A stretch of DNA of 64,000 bases from Ricordea florida (taxonomy: Eukaryota; Cnidaria; Anthozoa; Corallimorpharia; Ricordeidae), in the NCBI GenBank assembly GCA_949710005.1, contig OX453282.1:4396389-4460388 (forward strand), written 5' to 3'. The translations under genes and the position numbers were made by a program. Below the pieces are notes generated by a model. That model did not search any database. It saw only the letters and a program-made list of their open reading frames with translations, and was not told where the DNA came from. Shown one piece after another: positions 25,649 through 32,399 of the stretch (position 1 is its first letter; each line of letters opens with the position of its first letter).

Positions 25649-28600
25649 AAATACTGTAAGAGATTTGCATCAGTTTCAACAATTTATGTCATTTAATCAG
25701 GAAACTCTTTTTTTCTCTAGTTCATCTTTCCACCTTGCTACCGTATGTTCTATTCAGGGTTCCATGCATGTGATCTTAATAAAAAAATAAATTGAGAGTC
25801 ATTAATGACATTAGCAGTAATAAATTATAGCTGTCCACTGATAGATCACTTACAGTGCACAATCATACTACACTTCAAATAAATACACAAATTACACAGT
25901 ATGATAATAATACAAATATTATTACTTAACAATTATTTGCTGAAGGCGAAGTGATTATCGGTGAATATTCACCGAGGTGAGCTCAAGGTGAATATTCACC
26001 AATAATCACTGAGCCTGAGGCAAATAATTGTTTTAGTACAAATAAACAGGTGATTATTTCAAAAAAGGAAAGAAGAAGCATTGTACAACACGAAAAAAAT
26101 TTATTTCATTAAAAGCATGTGTCACAATTGAAAAACAAATGGCAGCCATTTTGTTCGACGAGGTGATTATCAGCTGATAATCTGAGATACCCAACCAATC
26201 AGAGCACGCGATTTTGTATAATTACCTGTGAGTACTTATACTAAAAGTCAATAATAATAATAATATTGATACTAATAACTTTTATAATAATAATGAAAAC
26301 AATTAAATTAATATCAATAATAATTACAAATAAATTATTTATACCAGCCTTCTGTGTACCAATATTTAGTACATGAAGAGGATTAATTCAAGGCATTAGT
26401 AAGTAGAATGGTTCACGGGACAAACTGAAACAAGCTTCATTATTATTACTGTATATTCCCTGTGGTTATGTTGTAGTTCAATTTTATACTTGGTTCAAAT
26501 TTAATTTTCCTTTGTTTCAAACTCATTAGCATACATTACCATACCTGCAGAAAACAAAGAAAAATAAAATTTGAACCAAGGAAAAAATTGAACTACAACA
26601 GTTACATCGTAAAATTATTAATTTTATACTGTAAATCACTGCACCTCTGGTGTAAGCCATCCAGGTATGATGATCTTTATAATCCGGAATAGTTTTCTAT
26701 AAAATATGATTACAGAAATTTAATATAAACGACTTAACTGAAATAAAAGGCTGTATCATGGGGAGGCAGGTATACATTACATTTACAGCAGTCTGTTGCA
26801 CAGTCTGCCAGAAGAGTACAAAATTAACCCTTTCCCACACAAGAGTGACTTTATACATGCAGATTTATACTTTAATGCCAGATGATTGTACTAATAACAG
26901 GGAGACCCACTGGTCAGTGTTTAAAGGGTTTAAAGACTATCTCTCTTTACCCTTTCCCTCCTAAGAGATCCCCAAGAATAGATTTTACTCTGGTTAACGC
27001 CAGACAATTTTACTCACCACAGGGAGACCACCTAAGTGTTAAAGGGTTAATACAGCCAAACCTCTCTATCTTGAATTCAGTTACCTCGAACTTCCCACTA
27101 TCTTAAACTCAAACTCATTTCCCTTGGATTGTTTTCTTTTTTCAGTCATCTTCCATTGCTTATCTCCAGCCCCCACTATCTTGAATTATTTCTCATTTCC
27201 ATTAAAAGTTTGTGATAGATGGGTTCAACTTTACTTGATTTGCAATTAATATACCGAAGGTTAAAAAGGTTTAAACTGTAATAACCACTGTTACCAGATG
27301 GCCTGGGATTCTCTAGCATGAAGCACTACAAGTATTGTCACCCCCACCACCCTGGATGGAATGCTACCCCATCATAGGGCAACCCACAGGATTATATTAT
27401 TATTATATTAGTCGATCGTTGGTATGGATACCCCTGGGTATAGAGACACAGAGTGAAGCTTAAATTTTTTTCCTTAAGCCCGGTTTCCATAAAATAATTA
27501 TTTTCTCTGTCGTAAGGATCGTGTCTGTTGCAGCACATTTTCTCAAGTGATTGGGACAATCATATGAAACACTCTTGCCATAAGCCTAAACAACCCATGA
27601 ATGATCCTTACAACAAAAGCAACGCAAGCACAAGGATAGAACTCAGTTTTTAAACGGATGGTTTTGTTGACAGAAACAATCCTTAAGAAAGAAACAATTA
27701 TATGGAAACCAGGCAACGAGAACAATACAGTGCCTTCACCAAGATTCAGAAACAAGATCTCCTCATTAAGGGTTTCACATTATCATCATCATCATCTTTT
27801 ATTAGCATCCACAAATAGGTTTGGATACACACATTAAGCAATGCATTGCTGTGTCTAGATGGTCTAGATAAAATAGAGGATTTTACACGGAGACACGAAT
27901 ATATGAATTTTATTTTTGAGTAGTGAAAAATATATTTTACGAGCAAGAGCAGCGAGCAAGTAAAATGTTGTTTTTAACACAAGAAAAAAAATACCTATCT
28001 TAAAGCCACTGTGTAGTTTTCGTTTTATTAATTGGACAAGAAACTGGCAGGAAAAATTGTTAGGACGCACGTGTATATCCGGTACATTTGATACACAACT
28101 TTTTTATATCTTTACTGAGTGAAAATATGGAAAATGTGAATGTTTTAGTTTCCGGTAAAACACTACTATCCATGTAATGAAGTATAATAATTATAGTACA
28201 TGTAGTACAACATAATATGCTGTACATGTAAGTCAATATGCATGTTGTAGCCTTTGTGCATGGTTCAATTTTCCCTGTTAACACACCCCCCCCCCCCCCC
28301 AGCAATTCCCAGGACAAGTCCAGCCTTTCGGGTCCAGGGGTGGGAAATTGTCTAAGGCAGGTCTTTCTCAGGGGTAGGGTGAATTGAAAATAATTCCTCT
28401 TTGAATAAATAACTACTCAAACATGAGTTCTTTGTTTCAAGCTTTCCAGGAGGCATTTAAAGGTTGTTGAAAAATCATTCAGCCGTCATTGTTCTGGGGT
28501 CCGGGAATTGTCCTTTTCAGCCTGCCTGGCAAATCCCCGGGGAGGGGGGGTTGTTAACAGGGAAAACTGAAACAAGCATTACTGTTTCATTCTTCAAACC

Positions 28601-29774
28601 CAAGAAATGTTTGCACATACACTACCCTAAACAATTCAACTAAAGCATGAATAATGAAGAATGGGGTGATATAGAAATCTAGCCAATAGGAGTACTGTCA
28701 ATCATTTATCAACAGACTGAACTTTGAGGTACCTGAAAAATACAGCATCAACTGCAGCCCTCTGCTTTCGTGCAGTTTTCTCCTAATTAGGCAACAAAAA
28801 ACGTTTAATGGAAAAGACTAAAGTACAATAAAACGAATCACAGACAACCAGATGGGCAGAGTTTATGGAATGATTTCCGCACAGGTCCCTACTTCATCAC
28901 GCATGCTGTAGTTGTACTGTTTAATTCTGCAAAAACAAACTTTTTTCACGTGCTTGATCCTTAACAACTGAGCTACAACATGCATAATGAAGAAGGGACC
29001 TGTGCGGAAATCTTGCCGAGTTTATTTCCAGTTTTATTCGAGATGTTACCAGTGCTTGACCTTAGCGGTAGTCCACTAGTCCTGGACTAGTGCAAAATGC
29101 TTCTGGACTAGTAGAAACTTAGAACCACTAGTCACAGGACCAGTAACTACTTTGTAGTTTGTAATGATTAAAAAATAATACAAGGTGAGGACAAAATATA
29201 CGTCTTGTAAACGCTGTTTCGATGCGTTCCTCGCAATGTTCCGACTACCACAGGACTACCACAGATTTACTCAGGACTAGTAAATTTTCAGTTCAACTAG
29301 TCCAAGGACCAGCGATTTAAGAAGTTAAGGTCGACCACTGTGTTACGCAAGACTTAATCAAATTAAAAATAATCTTAATTAATCGATGCATGTCCAAACG
29401 TCACCAAAAAATTATGTTCTTACCTCTTCTAAAGAGATGTGCAAGTCGACTCCAACCTCCTGCCTACAGTTTGAGGGTTAAGAAACAACGACTTAGTTAT
29501 AGAAAAATGTATTGCATATATACACAGTTTTTTTTTCTAATGGCTTACTAAAACGAGACCGCCGGCTTCGACCTCGGAAAGAAAAGTACTGCAGTACTGA
29601 ACATAAGCATCAGCGATCGTAGATTGAGTTGAGAGCCTACCTTTTGCCGCTTACGTCATCAAGCTTCTTTTTCCACAGTAAAACAATACTAGCGGCAGCT
29701 CCGGCAACTGCTATCCCATATATTTTGGAATTGAAGCAAGCCGAGGGAGCAAGCTTACTCCACACGGCAACCAT
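3247..29774 (-). CDS. ABCD3: ABCD3 / PMP70, peroxisomal ABC half-transporter, 28 exons
   Basis: Half-size ABC transporter of the peroxisomal membrane. The family dimerises and uses ATP to import long, branched and dicarboxylic acyl-CoAs for beta-oxidation. Exons joined by eye (high to low): 29774-29641, 29463-29424, 28782-28733, 26696-26645, 25267-25179, 21689-21620, 21378-21352, 21042-20972, 20265-20196, 19216-19163, 18760-18704, 18148-18096, 17494-17405, 15841-15772, 15454-15385, 14323-14226, 13631-13540, 13353-13244, 11060-10994, 10101-10038, 9647-9570, 9186-9121, 8001-7888, 6631-6581, 5670-5626, 4342-4238, 3987-3931, 3324-3247. All phases agree and sum to 2022 nt: 673 aa plus stop, against about 659 in human. 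Every intron is GT-AG; the exon 4 donor (GTGCAG) is weak. The start is the Met that begins [11 protein letters not shown]. UTRs were not determined. Confidence 0.96.
3446..3645. mobile_element. Penelope-like terminal inverted repeat with hammerhead-like core
   Basis: Two perfect 94-bp arms (3446-3539 and 3552-3645) around a 12-bp centre, in the last ABCD3 intron. The right arm reads CCGACGA (3550-3556), a GGGC/GCTC stem with TAAC loop, then GAAAC (3570-3574). This resembles the hammerhead ribozyme core (CUGANGA, stem II, GAAA) that Penelope-like retroelements carry. The core differs from consensus by C for U, so self-cleavage is doubtful. Sequence beyond the right arm (CCCACCGACGCAGCACCAG, about 3658-3676) recurs diverged at 8980-9025. 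Confidence 0.6.
4343..5222. other. Intron 25: repeats and a short ORF relic
   Basis: Holds a G-rich tract (4410-4435), a plus-strand ORF at 4615-4716 whose start ([20 protein letters not shown]) resembles the N terminus of coral recombinase-like repeat proteins, and purine-rich sequence near 5100-5165. No ABCD3 exon lies in this interval. Confidence 0.5.
5223..5364. mobile_element. Palindromic MITE, family P (copy 1)
   Basis: Long terminal inverted repeats of the form GGATCAATGTAAGTATCTGG, then GTGCACCTACC and a CCCTTCCC tract, around an AT-rich centre. The flanks AAGAA on both sides look like a 5-bp target duplication. Family members occur at 6984-7112, 14361-14502, 15189-15335, 18471-18616, 36018-36128 and 45980-46090. 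Confidence 0.8.
5425..5600. repeat. Degenerate GACT-based minisatellite
   Basis: Many iterations of GACTGACT-like words (GCTGACTGACCAACTATTTG, CTGACTGACTTAATT) run to within about 25 bp of the donor side of ABCD3 exon 25 (5626-5670). Confidence 0.75.
5715..5859. mobile_element. 145-bp palindromic MITE
   Basis: Nearly perfect inverted repeats of about 58 bp each, starting TGTAGCAGGTCGTCC on the left with its complement on the right, around CTAAAACGTAGTGACG. It lies 45 bp upstream of ABCD3 exon 25. Confidence 0.85.
5880..6195. mobile_element. MITE family L (copy 1)
   Basis: GATTGGCTGAGAG, then repeated AAAGTTGAAATTGAGTG words, TTTTGCATGTA and ATTGCACTCG segments with an inverted TTTTTCAAAGACT pair. 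Same architecture at 13810-14110 and 19290-19640. Confidence 0.75.
6364..6544. mobile_element. MITE with TATAGAGCGTTTTCACATGA ends
   Basis: Terminal inverted repeats TATAGAGCGTTTTCACATGA and TGAGTGAAAACGCTCTATA. The interior has two copies of GGCCATGTTGGTGTTCC-like sequence. It ends about 36 bp from the ABCD3 exon 24 donor (exon 6581-6631). Confidence 0.8.
6984..7112. mobile_element. Palindromic MITE, family P (copy 2)
   Basis: Same arms as copy 1 (CATCTGGGCAACTGTGCACC and its complement), AT-rich centre, in ABCD3 intron 23. Confidence 0.8.
7435..7492. repeat. CA/CATA microsatellite
   Basis: Alternating ACACACATACATAC and ACACACAGACACAC words. Confidence 0.85.
7562..7652. repeat. TCACACT/CAGGGGG minisatellite
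   Basis: Four degenerate iterations of a roughly 20-25 bp unit built from GTCACACTCAGGGGG. Confidence 0.7.
8167..8429. mobile_element. Non-autonomous hAT-like element, uninterrupted copy
   Basis: Ends CAGGGCCGCAAATAACAG and AATTATTTGCAGCCCCG, flanked by CAGAAA on both sides (6-bp duplication). It is a reversed, uninterrupted relative of the element at 21730-24666 and so displays the empty site of the hAT nested there. Confidence 0.82.
8560..8702. mobile_element. MITE with GTTATGGACGCAC ends
   Basis: Inverted pair: TCGAGTTATGGACGCACGCG with GGAAGGTTGCTAAGCAC at the left, and GTGCTTAGCAAACCTTCC with AAGTGCGTCTATAACTGCAT at the right. Non-coding, in ABCD3 intron 22. Confidence 0.75.
8830..9030. 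mobile_element. Diverged Penelope-like end fragment
   Basis: Shares CGAATGCTCGAAACGTCAGC, an AACTTACA...CGACTCG segment and a CACCAGTTTCTTCAG tail with the element at 3446-3690, but without the inverted partner. Confidence 0.6.
9245..9370 (+). mobile_element. tRNA box A fragment plus AATAC-repeat tail (SINE remnant)
   Basis: ATAGCTCAGTGGTAGAGC at about 9254-9271 is a typical tRNA A box. There is no B box; it runs straight into ACAATACAATACAATACTTT repeats, a retroposon-like tail. Confidence 0.55.
10176..10500. repeat. Repeat W, tandem (about 2.7 copies)
   Basis: A unit of about 118 bp: GTGGTACTGTTTGTTTTACT, then GTGTGGTTCTAAC, CTGTGGATCAAACCATGCAG, TGTGACCATTCTTTG, AAAGCTACTGAACAGTACTG. Other blocks: 10826-10988, 15546-15715, 17558-17690 and 17907-18020 (reversed), 30286-30740 (reversed, about four units). 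Confidence 0.8.
10826..10988. repeat. Repeat W (one unit)
   Basis: Same unit as 10176-10500, ending next to ABCD3 exon 19 (10994-11060). Confidence 0.75.
11099..11751. repeat. 95-bp tandem array in ABCD3 intron 18
   Basis: About seven copies of a 95-bp unit; ACCTGGTTGGAGAGAGAC recurs at 11195, 11290, 11385, 11480, 11575 and 11670. Each unit contains CCAGCATTATATTGCTGG, a perfect 18-bp dyad, and a second palindromic GGTACC. Copies differ by a few substitutions only. Confidence 0.92.
12022..12456. repeat. 48-bp tandem array (9 units) in ABCD3 intron 18
   Basis: Nine near-identical 48-bp units. Because 48 is divisible by three, the minus strand stays open (12032-12514) and would repeat the 16-residue string [16 protein letters not shown]. 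It lies inside an intron with no splice signals joining it to ABCD3, so translation is not supported. Confidence 0.92.
12482..13150. mobile_element. Non-autonomous hAT-like element (669 bp)
   Basis: Ends CAGGACTGCAAATAACGG and AAATTATTTGCAGCCCTG, flanked on both sides by AACTT. Contains inverted TTTGTCCGG...CCGGACAAA-type words. Same terminal family as 8167-8429 and 21730-24666. No transposase ORF. Confidence 0.78.
13810..14110. mobile_element. MITE family L (copy 2)
   Basis: TTTTTCAAAGACT inverted pair, AATTTGGAATAAATGCAC, and CTCAATTTCAACTTTCTGCA repeats. Reverse orientation relative to copy 1. Confidence 0.7.
14361..14502. mobile_element. Palindromic MITE, family P (copy 3)
   Basis: Arms GATCAATGTATCTGGGCAAC and its complement. 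It begins 38 bp upstream of the ABCD3 exon 16 acceptor, so it occupies the branch-point side of that intron. Confidence 0.8.
14841..15070 (+). mobile_element. tRNA-Leu-like SINE
   Basis: Box A TGGCCGAGTGGTCTAGGGCG (14848-14867) and box B GGTTCAAATCC (14891-14901) with correct spacing, followed by a non-tRNA body containing an inverted CCAACTGG...CCAGTTGG pair (near 14978-15000) and a TATGTTGTTTATGTTTG tail. The body shows it is a SINE rather than a free tRNA gene. Confidence 0.8.
15075..15178 (-). mobile_element. Truncated tRNA-derived SINE head, minus strand
   Basis: On the minus strand: GGGGAGAGCACTAACCTCCC and CCGGGTTCGGTTCC resemble A and B boxes of a tRNA-derived SINE head. It abuts the preceding plus-strand SINE tail to tail. 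Confidence 0.55.
15189..15335. mobile_element. Palindromic MITE, family P (copy 4)
   Basis: Arms GGATTAATGTCAGTATCTGG and complement. The flanks GGTATT on both sides are consistent with a 6-bp target duplication. It ends 50 bp from the ABCD3 exon 15 donor. Confidence 0.8.
15546..15715. repeat. Repeat W (about 1.4 units)
   Basis: Same unit as 10176-10500, between ABCD3 exons 14 and 15. Confidence 0.75.
15864..16665. mobile_element. Non-autonomous element with CAGGCCTT ends, next to ABCD3 exon 14
   Basis: Terminal repeats CAGGCCTTCTGACAGGGTGC and its imperfect complement (CGCACCCTGTCAAAGGCCTG), with many internal AATTGTGCGGG words. Flanked by CTTATA at 15858-15863 and 16666-16671 (6-bp duplication). 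Only 22 bp separate it from the exon 14 acceptor edge (15841). Confidence 0.85.
17558..17690. repeat. Repeat W, reversed
   Basis: Reverse-complement unit (CAGTACCAC, AAAGTTAGAACCACACTGTA), in ABCD3 intron 12. Confidence 0.7.
17692..17905. mobile_element. MITE family G (GGCCGGTTGTTCGAAGG ends), copy 1
   Basis: Left end GGGGACGGTTGTTAGAAGGC with AACCCAGGGTT, right end AACCCTGGCTTCGAACAACC. The interior contains AGAGCATACAATCATCAAAT. Matches 36507-36746 and, reversed, 42222-42431. Confidence 0.75.
18471..18616. mobile_element. Palindromic MITE, family P (copy 5)
   Basis: Arms GGATTAATGTAAGTATCTGC and complement around an AT-rich centre; in ABCD3 intron 11. Confidence 0.8.
18806..18958. mobile_element. 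MITE family K (TTGTGGTTCAATTT ends), copy 1
   Basis: Arms GTTGTGGTTCAATTTATCCT and complement with TTGGTTTAAATTTTA subterminal repeats. A second copy is at 26468-26602. Confidence 0.8.
19290..19640. mobile_element. MITE family L (copy 3, most complete)
   Basis: TTGGCTGAGAGCACATCAAT, three TTGAAATTGAG iterations, then inverted arms reading AATTTGGGATAAATCAGCAC and its complement around GCCCTACGGGC. Confidence 0.78.
21874..24551 (-). mobile_element. hAT DNA transposon, apparently intact
   Basis: Terminal inverted repeats CAGGGTTTTCCCT (21874-21886; complement 24539-24551) and a 6-bp target duplication ATACAT (21868-21873, 24552-24557). Carries one full transposase ORF. Lies in ABCD3 intron 5, in the same transcriptional orientation as ABCD3. 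Confidence 0.88.
22231..24225 (-). CDS. hAT-family transposase (ZNF862/KIAA1586-like), 664 aa
   Basis: DNA transposase of the hAT superfamily, predicted to act in the nucleus on the CAGGG ends of its own element. Residues about 45-80 hold a TTF/BED-like zinc-binding region ([11 protein letters not shown] ... [11 protein letters not shown]). The RNase-H-like core shows conserved acidic positions in [10 protein letters not shown] and [16 protein letters not shown], then [12 protein letters not shown]. The catalytic Glu is in SAPCERGFS, inside the C-terminal dimerisation region ([20 protein letters not shown], then [11 protein letters not shown]). Uninterrupted, with normal family length. Start: first Met of the ORF; a second Met (MADSAYSEQ) ten codons in, at 24198, is equally plausible. 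Intact reading could mean a young copy or a domesticated gene; the matching TIRs and TSD favour a young copy. Confidence 0.93.
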   Translation of the reverse strand: MGKIVVRTKMADSAYSEQLTKKKRRFLPAWLNKYKWLKEVDEKMYCDICKTSGKRNQFTTTGCNNFQMSALERHQNSKDHITSLTDVKLRRSFQETVSNAARNVEKQTEELIRRHIVQLRTVYVMTKNNIAADNFIPIMELQAANGCSDCSVFYRKPEIVSEMEYVLAKCVEDNLIKEINDCQTPFIGLMLDETCDISVEKKLAVYVRYVNLGAGSVNTSFLGNKRIVNCTAAGIKDALCDFLKEKHLVQGDDYSRIVGLGTDGAAVMTGRHNGLGVKLKQLNNILIQVHCVAHRLNLAASQASKGIDYLEQYKRNINTIYKFYSNSSVRYDKLKEIQQLMHGKVKQVVEASSVRWLSVEACVKMIFEYYDSLVMSLENEKSSNATAVGIWEFTASTLFLLTTALLIDVLSVIGTLSLLFQKDIANLSVIRHSVTSTVEAIEGMISGSPVVNRVLADLGDVPDTGTNTYNGVEIADNNNLRARFNSVRRRYLNQLTSNLHDRFPENDLELLECFDVVLNPRRLPDSARELGPHGIHQLNKLCHHFETVLDSDRCKNQFLHFKHLVRSYRAMNFEQFTSILIQEYKDVHPDFVQLALVSLAIPVSSAPCERGFSVQNAIKTKLRNRLNPERLNRMMMIRLVGPSFENVDFLSAALTFRDMKQRQK
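25045..25143. mobile_element. MITE with TAACCCTTTCACTCCC ends
   Basis: TAACCCTTTCACTCCCAAGA at the left and CTTGGGAGTGAAAGGGTTA at the right. Ends 36 bp from the ABCD3 exon 5 donor. Related longer copy at 26826-27050 and degenerate copy at 2367-2570. Confidence 0.82.
25617..25646. repeat. ATT microsatellite
   Basis: About ten ATT repeats. Confidence 0.9.
25922..26245. mobile_element. Foldback element F, near-complete copy
   Basis: Starts ACTTAACAATTATTTGCTGA and contains GGTGAATATTCACC dyads, CATTGTACAACACGAAAAAA, GCAGCCATTTTGTTCG and CCAACCAATCAGAGCACGCG; ends near ACCTGTGAGTACTTATACTA. Reference copy for 1784-1908 and 36451-36932. Confidence 0.7.
26468..26602. mobile_element. MITE family K, copy 2
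   Basis: Arms TGTTGTAGTTCAATTTTATA and complement with TTGGTTCAAATTTAATTTTC subterminal repeats, 43 bp from the ABCD3 exon 4 donor. Confidence 0.8.
26826..27050. mobile_element. Two overlapping copies of the CCCTTTCACTCCC MITE
   Basis: TAACCCTTTCCCACACAAGA ... GTTTAAAGGGTTTAAAG, then ACCCTTTCCCTCCTAAGAGA ... GTGTTAAAGGGTTAA. Each contains the GCCAGA...TTTACTC core. Confidence 0.65.
28261..28575. mobile_element. MITE with TTTTCCCTGTTAACA ends
   Basis: GGTTCAATTTTCCCTGTTAAC and a C-run at the left; G-run and TTGTTAACAGGGAAAACTGA at the right. Internal GGAATTGTC/GGGAAATTGTC words. In ABCD3 intron 3. Confidence 0.75.
28870..29014. mobile_element. MITE family S (GATTTCCGCACAGGTCCC ends), copy 1
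   Basis: TGATTTCCGCACAGGTCCCT and complement GGGACCTGTGCGGAAATCTT, followed inward by CATGCTGTAG/CTACAACATG. Other copies: 39272-39414, 44719-44868, their duplicates at +9962, and a single end at 57925-57974. Confidence 0.88.
29051..29342. mobile_element. MITE with CAGTGCTTGACCTTA ends, rich in ACTAGT
   Basis: Left AGTGCTTGACCTTAGCGG, right GTTAAGGTCGACCACTG. Interior repeats GTCCACTAGTCCTGGACTAG-type words in both orientations. Confidence 0.7.
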
Positions 29775-30285
29775 TTTTACAATGCTGAGTAGCCGCGCCT
29801 TATTGGGATATTTCGAGGAAACTCGACTTCCTTGCATTGGGATGTAACATTCCAATCAAATTACATGACAAACATAGTGCCTGAATAATTTATACTGAAC
29901 TTGTACTATACAGATCAAAGTTCGAAAATTCTCGACACCTTTCGGCACACTCAGAAACACAAAAACTTGCTTTGCAAATAAGACCTGGTTCGGATAGCAT
30001 CATATATCAAAGACCTGAATATTTCAAGAACAAGATTTTTACATTAAAAAATTACAAATTGGCAAAGAGAAACCTAAGGGGGGAGGGGAAGACAAAAGTG
30101 AACACGAGTCATCTCTAATGAAATCAAAAATGTTTATTCATTTCATTTATTCAAATAATAGAGTCAGAGATCCCATACAAAATTAAATCACTTAGTTATC
30201 AAATTATTATAAAAGGCCAATTCATACACATTGCCGAAAAATGCCAATCAACTAAGACTCTGTTTACATACATTGTATTCAACAG
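29775..30285. other. ABCD3: ABCD3 upstream region
   Basis: About 1.06 kb separates the ABCD3 start from the end of the next minus-strand gene, so the ABCD3 promoter must lie here. No TATA box stands out, and nothing coding was seen. Confidence 0.5.
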
Positions 30286-30740
30286 CACAGCAATGTTCAG
30301 TAGCTTTTTATGGTATTAATGCTAAGGCGAAAAAGTTAGAACCACACTGCATAGTAAAACAAACAGTACCACAGTACAGTACTGTTCAGTGGCTTTCCAA
30401 ACAATGGTCACACTGCATGGTTTGATCCACAGATGAAAAAGTTAGAACCACACTGTATAGTAAAACAAACAGTACCACAGTACAGCACTGTTCAGTAGCT
30501 TTACAACGAATGGTCACACTGAGTGGTTTGATAAGCAGATGAAAAAGTTAGAACTACACTGTATATAAAACAAACAGTACCACAGTACAGAACTGTTCAG
30601 TAGCTTTCCGGTGAATATTCACACCGCATGGTTTGATCCACAGATAAAAAAGTTGGAACCACACTGTATGGATAAAACAAAGAACCACAGTACAGAACTG
30701 TTCAGTAGTTATAATAGAGATTGATCGCATGGTCTGTCGA
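30286..30740. repeat. Repeat W, reversed tandem array (about 4 units)
   Basis: Four reverse-complement units (AAAAAGTTAGAACCACACTG, GTAAAACAAACAGTACCACA, TACTGTTCAGTAGCTTT, TGGTCACACTGCATGGTTTG). They fill much of the gap between the 513-aa gene and ABCD3. Confidence 0.82.
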
Positions 30741-30837
30741 TCGCATGGCCTTGCAGGGCCTTTATCCAAATATCATAAATTCGACACTATTATCTCCTTG
30801 GTCGTACTTTTTTCTCCTCTTCTCCTATCGCGTATTT

Positions 30838-32379
30838 TTACCATAACATTGGACTTGGTGGCAATTCGTCAAAAGGCGTGAACCCCCGTAGCGGAGTAAA
30901 GACTCGCAGAGTTTCTACAGGAAGCAGCGGTAGACACTTCCGTCTCGGAGTTAGCTTCGGCACTGCTGTTGACGAAGACTCTGACTCACTTCTTGAGGTT
31001 TTCCCTTTCTTTCCTATAGTTCTGCAGGTTGAATCTGCACAGGTGCATGTCTTAGTGATTCTGGCAAGCTTGTAACACGTTTGTTTCGTCAAAGATGTTG
31101 AACGTAATTCCGACAGTCTATCTGAATTACCGACTTTTCTTGTGGACTTTTTCGGTTTCTTAAGCGGTCCTCCTTCATGCGAAGAGTGATGAGACAAGTA
31201 AAGCTTGGGTAAAGCAACAGTTTCACCAATACATGAACTCTCTCGTCGCTCTTGTGGCTCGTTCCCGCGAGTACCCGGTCTATCGTTATAAAGTGCTTGC
31301 TGGCTTCTATCCAGACATTTCTTTTCTTCCTGCAAGAGTTCGTGTTCTCGCACTTTCACCCGTCGTTTTAAACGAGTGAGATTATCTGGCTCAAATTTAC
31401 TATTCTTTCGGGAAACCTGCTTGCTCGCTTCCATGCATTCTGCACAAATACGGTGTCCCTTTTCCCTCTTCGTGAACTTGGCATGGTGAAAAGAAGGGTT
31501 TGTCTCGTTTGTGCGTCCCAACAGACGAGAGTAAGACATGGCGGGAAAGTCGCGCAAGGAGCAGTGAGCAGGAGGAATTTTGGAACTGACCAGCAGTATT
31601 CCAGATAGGCAGTCGCTTGTATCGCCGGACCTGTAGTCCCAACACAAATGCTCATTATGAGGAGCTATCCGTCCTGGGTTTGGTAATTTACTGTTGAGCG
31701 CATCCACAGCAATTCTGCCGTTGGCACCTTGACAACTTGCTTTGTTTTTTCCTTGCCTGGCTGCGGAGTGCTCCAAGTATCCCATGTTAAGATGACTAAG
31801 TCTACTGCAGCTTTCACGGAGGAGAGAAGCAAGACGCGGTGTAGTCGGCTTTTGTCCTTCACTTGGTACTTTTACTCCATCGTTTTCCCAAGGTTTAATG
31901 CTAACAGTTTTCATTTGCATCGTCCTGTTTGGATCATTCTTTGTTTTTTCTTTGCCTCTCCTCAAAGGATTGTGAATAGTGTCCAACGGTAACGAAGTCC
32001 GACCACAACAACTGCAACAAGGCAATTTTTTTAGCGCACTTTTCTCAAGGTGATATGCAGGCAACCTAAAAGTGGTTTCAATCGAATTATTCCCACGAGC
32101 ATTTCTTTCGTAGTTGATCAGGTCAAGTTCGCAATCCATTCTCTTTACTTCACTGCAATAAGCGGGAATTTGTTGACAGCTCACGTTGTTAAAGGCAACG
32201 CTTCGAAATCCACTAGGTTTCGCTGCCGTCAGAAACAACGTTGGCCGATGAATTTTTGCGTTATGAAGGGCTAACGCTATCCGAGATTTACACTGTTTTA
32301 GCTTCAATCGATCTTTGACAAATTGTAATAGCGCTCTGTCCCACTGCGTCAACTTTGATTCAGTCGTGGTCCCCGGCAT
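30838..32379 (-). CDS. Orphan basic protein, 513 aa, single exon
   Basis: Unrecognised. One uninterrupted 1542-nt ORF from the first Met to TAA, far longer than chance ORFs here. The protein is rich in Arg, Lys and Ser, has no signal peptide or membrane segment, and carries three Cys clusters: CCSCCGRT (about residues 121-128), CAECMEAS (about 313-320) and CTCADSTC (about 448-455). A charged helix-prone stretch (about residues 330-360, LKRRVKVREHELLQEEKKCLD) could be coiled coil. The C terminus is Pro-rich (FTPLRGFTPFDELPPSPMLW). Cys pairs could bind a metal, but no known zinc-finger pattern fits. It lies 1.06 kb upstream of ABCD3 on the same strand. Possibly a lineage-specific gene; no function is assigned. 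Confidence 0.72.
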   Translation of the reverse strand: MPGTTTESKLTQWDRALLQFVKDRLKLKQCKSRIALALHNAKIHRPTLFLTAAKPSGFRSVAFNNVSCQQIPAYCSEVKRMDCELDLINYERNARGNNSIETTFRLPAYHLEKSALKKLPCCSCCGRTSLPLDTIHNPLRRGKEKTKNDPNRTMQMKTVSIKPWENDGVKVPSEGQKPTTPRLASLLRESCSRLSHLNMGYLEHSAARQGKNKASCQGANGRIAVDALNSKLPNPGRIAPHNEHLCWDYRSGDTSDCLSGILLVSSKIPPAHCSLRDFPAMSYSRLLGRTNETNPSFHHAKFTKREKGHRICAECMEASKQVSRKNSKFEPDNLTRLKRRVKVREHELLQEEKKCLDRSQQALYNDRPGTRGNEPQERRESSCIGETVALPKLYLSHHSSHEGGPLKKPKKSTRKVGNSDRLSELRSTSLTKQTCYKLARITKTCTCADSTCRTIGKKGKTSRSESESSSTAVPKLTPRRKCLPLLPVETLRVFTPLRGFTPFDELPPSPMLW

Positions 32380-32399
32380 AACGTTCTAACACAAACCTT

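Larger units (their letters stand above)
14226..29774 (-). other. ABCD3: ABCD3 exons 1-16: transmembrane half
   Basis: Encodes about residues 1-365. The N-terminal hydrophobic stretch ([17 protein letters not shown], exon 1) matches the Pex19-binding/targeting region of PMP70. Family-diagnostic stretches follow: [13 protein letters not shown] (exon 5), ISLVNQLLK (exon 7), [15 protein letters not shown] (exon 9), [15 protein letters not shown] (exon 10), [13 protein letters not shown] (exon 13), [14 protein letters not shown] (exon 14, EAA-like region) and [14 protein letters not shown] (exon 15). Exon 7 is a 27-nt microexon. Confidence 0.93.
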
